A stretch of DNA of 7,524 nt from Candidatus Latescibacterota bacterium (GTDB lineage Bacteria; Latescibacterota; 4484-107; B68-G9), in NCBI GenBank assembly GCA_012962735.1, contig DTXA01000205.1:1-7524 (forward strand), written 5' to 3'. This document shows positions 6,466 to 7,524 of this stretch, one piece after another. The notes beneath the pieces were generated by a model, which saw only the letters and a program-made list of their open reading frames with translations, made no database searches and had not been told where the DNA came from. Both the position numbers and the translations under genes were made by a program. Every line of letters starts with the position of its first letter. The stretch's first letter is position 1.

Positions 6466-6807
6466 GTGTCAGCACCAGAGACTTTACGGGCCTCGGCAGA
6501 CTGCTCCACCAAGTGCCGAGTCAATTATACTCAACAGCTTTTGGTTACACTATGCCCTAGATCCATCAATTCTGATCACAGGGTGCAATATCTTTCGGAT
6601 ATGTACATATCTCTTCCCAGGCAAGCAGGCATAGAGATCTCTATGGCAGGCAAGGGAAGAGCTTGCTATGCAGAAAGGCTCATAAGAACGCTTTGGGCCA
6701 ACGTCTTACTATTTCCTCAATCTAAATTGCTGTACCAACAAACTACAGAAATATCCTACAGTAGGCCTTTGCGACGTAGCTCTCCGAACCGGGCAATGTC
6801 CTCTTGA
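6466..6807 (+). pseudogene. Decayed IS3-type (DDE integrase-core) transposase fragment
   Basis: The frame is open, but only the middle part (about 6556-6714) is recognisable. NSDHRVQYLS matches the IS3-family 'HSDrGvQY.S' around the second catalytic Asp (Asp37 at 6574-6576). AGIEISMAGKGRA then YAERLIRTL matches 'AGI.iSMa.KGrp.eNayAERliRTlk' around the catalytic Glu (Glu70 at 6673-6675). Thirty-two residues separate Asp and Glu, where the family has 35, and the missing three fall exactly in the 'teN' stretch, so a 9-nt deletion is likely. The N-terminal part with the first Asp, the helix-turn-helix ORF A and the C-terminal end are missing or unrecognisable. GC is about 45% here (6541-6780), against more than 60% in flanking genes, consistent with foreign origin and decay. 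No terminal inverted repeats or target duplication were found. Not expected to be functional. Confidence 0.65.
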
Positions 6808-6832
6808 TATTTTTCAGGAAAAGGGTTATATT
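6804..6832 (+). promoter_or_regulatory. Sigma70-type promoter for the pilin-like genes
   Basis: TTGATA (6804-6809) and TATATT (6827-6832) are separated by exactly 17 nt and are close to the TTGACA/TATAAT consensus. Transcription would start near 6839 and give a leader of about 128 nt before the pilin-like ORF. It is the only near-consensus promoter I see in the window. The bases at 6829-6839 (TATTTCAAAGT) recur exactly at 839-849, upstream of the other operon. Confidence 0.6.
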
Positions 6833-6838
6833 TCAAAG

Positions 6839-6966
6839 TAGGGTTGGAGAGGTGTTATTTTTCGACAGCCAGTTCTGTCAGAAAGGAGGTGATGAGGTTT
6901 ATAGAGCGTGCCTGGGTCAAGGTATAGAAAACACTCAAAACGGACTTCTGAAAGGAGGGGGAAGTT
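6839..6966 (+). promoter_or_regulatory. Pilin 5' leader with small hairpin and two strong Shine-Dalgarno sites
   Basis: The predicted leader contains a GACAG/CTGTC hairpin (6864-6868 and 6875-6879, 6-nt loop). Directly after it AAAGGAGGTGATG (6882-6894) nearly equals the full anti-Shine-Dalgarno complement. A second site, AAAGGAGGGG (6951-6960), lies 6 nt before the ATG of the pilin-like gene and clearly drives it. Both sites are preceded by related TCTG..AAAGGAGG sequence, so one may be a duplicate of the other. Confidence 0.5.
6892..6927 (+). CDS. Possible 11-codon leader peptide upstream of the pilin-like gene
   Basis: ATG 6892 (or GTG 6889 just before it) opens a frame MRFIERAWVKV ending with TAG at 6925-6927. 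GGAGG at 6885-6889 leaves only 2 nt to this ATG, which is short for efficient initiation. It has no run of identical codons of the sort used in amino-acid attenuation. It may be a translated leader that affects the pilin message or may be chance; evidence is weak. Confidence 0.2.
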   Translation: MRFIERAWVKV

Positions 6967-7362
6967 ATGGGTACGCAACAGTTGATGCTCATCGTATTGG
7001 GAGTGATCATCGTGGGGATCGCCATTGTGGTGGGCATCCAGATGTTCGGTCAGAGCGCTGTAGAGGCAAACAAGAACGCCATCCTCCAGGATGCCCTGAA
7101 CGTGGCGGCCAAGGCCCAGCAATGGTATCGCAAGCCCACGGTGTTGGGAGGTGGAGGACGTTCCTTCAGTGGCTTCGACCTGACGGATATCAACGTAGAC
7201 AGTACCACCGAGAACGGCACGATCCGCGTCTCCAACGTTACTTCGAGCAGCTTTGTACTGACGGTGGTAGGCAAGGAGGACGGGGATGGGGATGGGACGC
7301 CGGTGAAGGTGGAGTTTACAGTATATGCCGATTCCACATCCAGCCCCACAATCACCGACTAA
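6967..7362 (+). CDS. Small pilin-like membrane-anchored surface protein, copy 1
   Basis: A 131-residue protein: a nearly uncharged N-terminal hydrophobic helix (residues 5-28) beginning MGTQQLMLIVLGV, an alpha-helical extension (EANKNAILQDALNVAAKAQQWYRKP, 33-57), a glycine-rich turn (LGGGGRSFSG, 60-69) and a beta-rich C-terminal domain rich in Ser/Thr. This long N-terminal helix plus globular head is the layout of type IV pilins and pseudopilins, and 'AQQWYRKP' after the helix is common in bacterial pseudopilins. Unlike them it has almost no leader before the helix and Met, not Glu, five residues after Gly2, so standard prepilin-peptidase processing is doubtful. An acidic DGDGDG (105-110) fits the DxDxDG calcium-loop pattern. 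Strong ribosome binding site AAAGGAGGGG, 6 nt upstream. A near-identical gene follows. Assembly ATPase, peptidase and platform genes are not in the window. Function inferred from layout only. Confidence 0.75.
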   Translation: MGTQQLMLIVLGVIIVGIAIVVGIQMFGQSAVEANKNAILQDALNVAAKAQQWYRKPTVLGGGGRSFSGFDLTDINVDSTTENGTIRVSNVTSSSFVLTVVGKEDGDGDGTPVKVEFTVYADSTSSPTITD

Positions 7363-7422
7363 AGGCCTCACGGGATGGGCATATCCCACAGGAGGGGTAT
7401 GCCCATCCTTCATTTAAGGCCT
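7363..7422 (+). terminator. Intergenic hairpin between the two pilin-like genes (attenuator or weak terminator)
   Basis: Immediately after the stop, GGATGGGCATA (7373-7383) pairs perfectly with TATGCCCATCC (7398-7408). The stem can continue inward by TCCC/GGGG (7384-7387 with 7394-7397, one wobble) to a 6-nt loop, giving about 15 bp. AGGCCT at 7363-7368 and 7417-7422 can form an outer helix. The hairpin is followed by TTCATTT, a broken T-tract, so read-through is likely. The position suggests partial termination or 3'-end protection that would set the ratio of first to second pilin-like protein. Confidence 0.6.
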
Positions 7423-7436
7423 GAAAGGGGACACCT

Positions 7437-7524
7437 ATGGGCACCCAACAGTTGATGCTCATCGTATTGGGAGTGATCATCGTGGGGATCGCCATTGTGG
7501 TGGGCATCCAGATGTTCGGTCAGA
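7437..7524 (+). CDS. Small pilin-like protein, copy 2 (partial, cut by window end)
   Basis: ATG 7437 opens a frame identical over all 29 visible residues to the first pilin-like protein (MGTQQLMLIV... to ...QMFGQ). At DNA level 86 of 88 bases match 6967-7054; the two differences are third-position synonymous changes in codons 2 and 3. The upstream CTGAAAGGGG (7421-7430) matches CTGAAAGGAGG of copy 1 and serves as ribosome binding site 6 nt before the ATG. The head domain lies beyond the window, so it is unknown whether this is a full duplicate or a paralogue sharing only the anchor helix. Confidence 0.85.
   Translation, partial: MGTQQLMLIVLGVIIVGIAIVVGIQMFGQ

Noticed and set aside
6315..6524. 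Minus-strand frame across the purB 3' end
   Set aside because: No recognisable motif, overlaps the purB tail, and its region is better described by inverted repeats; a mobile-element remnant cannot be excluded.
6804..7424. 206-codon + strand frame over the pilin-like gene
   Set aside because: It overlaps the pilin-like ORF, which has a strong ribosome binding site, a clear anchor helix and a second near-identical copy; the long frame starts inside the promoter.
1..7524. tRNA, rRNA or CRISPR array
   Set aside because: No cloverleaf with GTTC-type T arm, no rRNA-like sequence and no regularly spaced identical repeats were seen on either strand.

Overview
The window is a GC-rich bacterial stretch (about 62-68% in sampled gene segments), with genes packed on the + strand and heavy use of AGG/CGG arginine and ATA isoleucine codons. 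A LolA-type periplasmic lipoprotein carrier implies a diderm (Gram-negative-type) cell. The codon habit, CoaX rather than CoaA, a human-like long PurB and an unusual two-gene pilin-like module suggest an environmental, possibly thermophilic, lineage outside the well-studied phyla. I cannot name the phylum from sequence alone.

Layout. (1) 4-765 is type III pantothenate kinase (coaX), the end of an unseen upstream unit. (2) 880-4016 is a tight three-gene operon with a 0-nt junction and then a 1-nt overlap: a large beta-rich protein whose C-terminal part looks like a PHP/CehA-McbA phosphoesterase that has lost its metal ligands, a tandem-GNAT acetyltransferase, and a PIG-L/LmbE deacetylase with a variant HAGD active-site motif. 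(3) 4148-4807 is lolA. (4) 4911-6344 is purB of the long, eukaryote-like class. (5) 6345-6966 has no intact gene. It holds a strong bulged hairpin just after purB, a decayed IS3-type transposase fragment in an AT-rich patch (about 45% GC over 6541-6780), a near-consensus sigma70 promoter and a roughly 128-nt leader. (6) 6967-7362 is a small pilin-like membrane-anchored protein, followed by an intergenic hairpin and the start of a second, nearly identical copy cut by the window edge at 7524.

A dispersed intergenic repeat punctuates the first 5 kb. Copies begin across or just after the stop codons of coaX, the PIG-L gene and lolA, and each starts with TTATA..CCCC..AAAA. Two copies (759-870 and 4819-4905) share a CCCCAAAA...TTTTGGGG stem-loop plus a downstream AAAGGCC..TTT.AAAGT block. 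The third (4009-4144) is diverged. They mark transcription-unit boundaries and may act as terminators or carry promoters.

The most interesting biology is the 880-4016 operon. A PIG-L deacetylase next to a 311-residue tandem-GNAT enzyme recalls the MshB/MshD architecture pair of mycothiol synthesis and suggests deacetylation and re-acylation of an amino sugar or similar metabolite, here with an unrecognised PHP-like partner. The duplicated pilin-like genes, which lack the usual Glu5 and a long prepilin leader, are the second.
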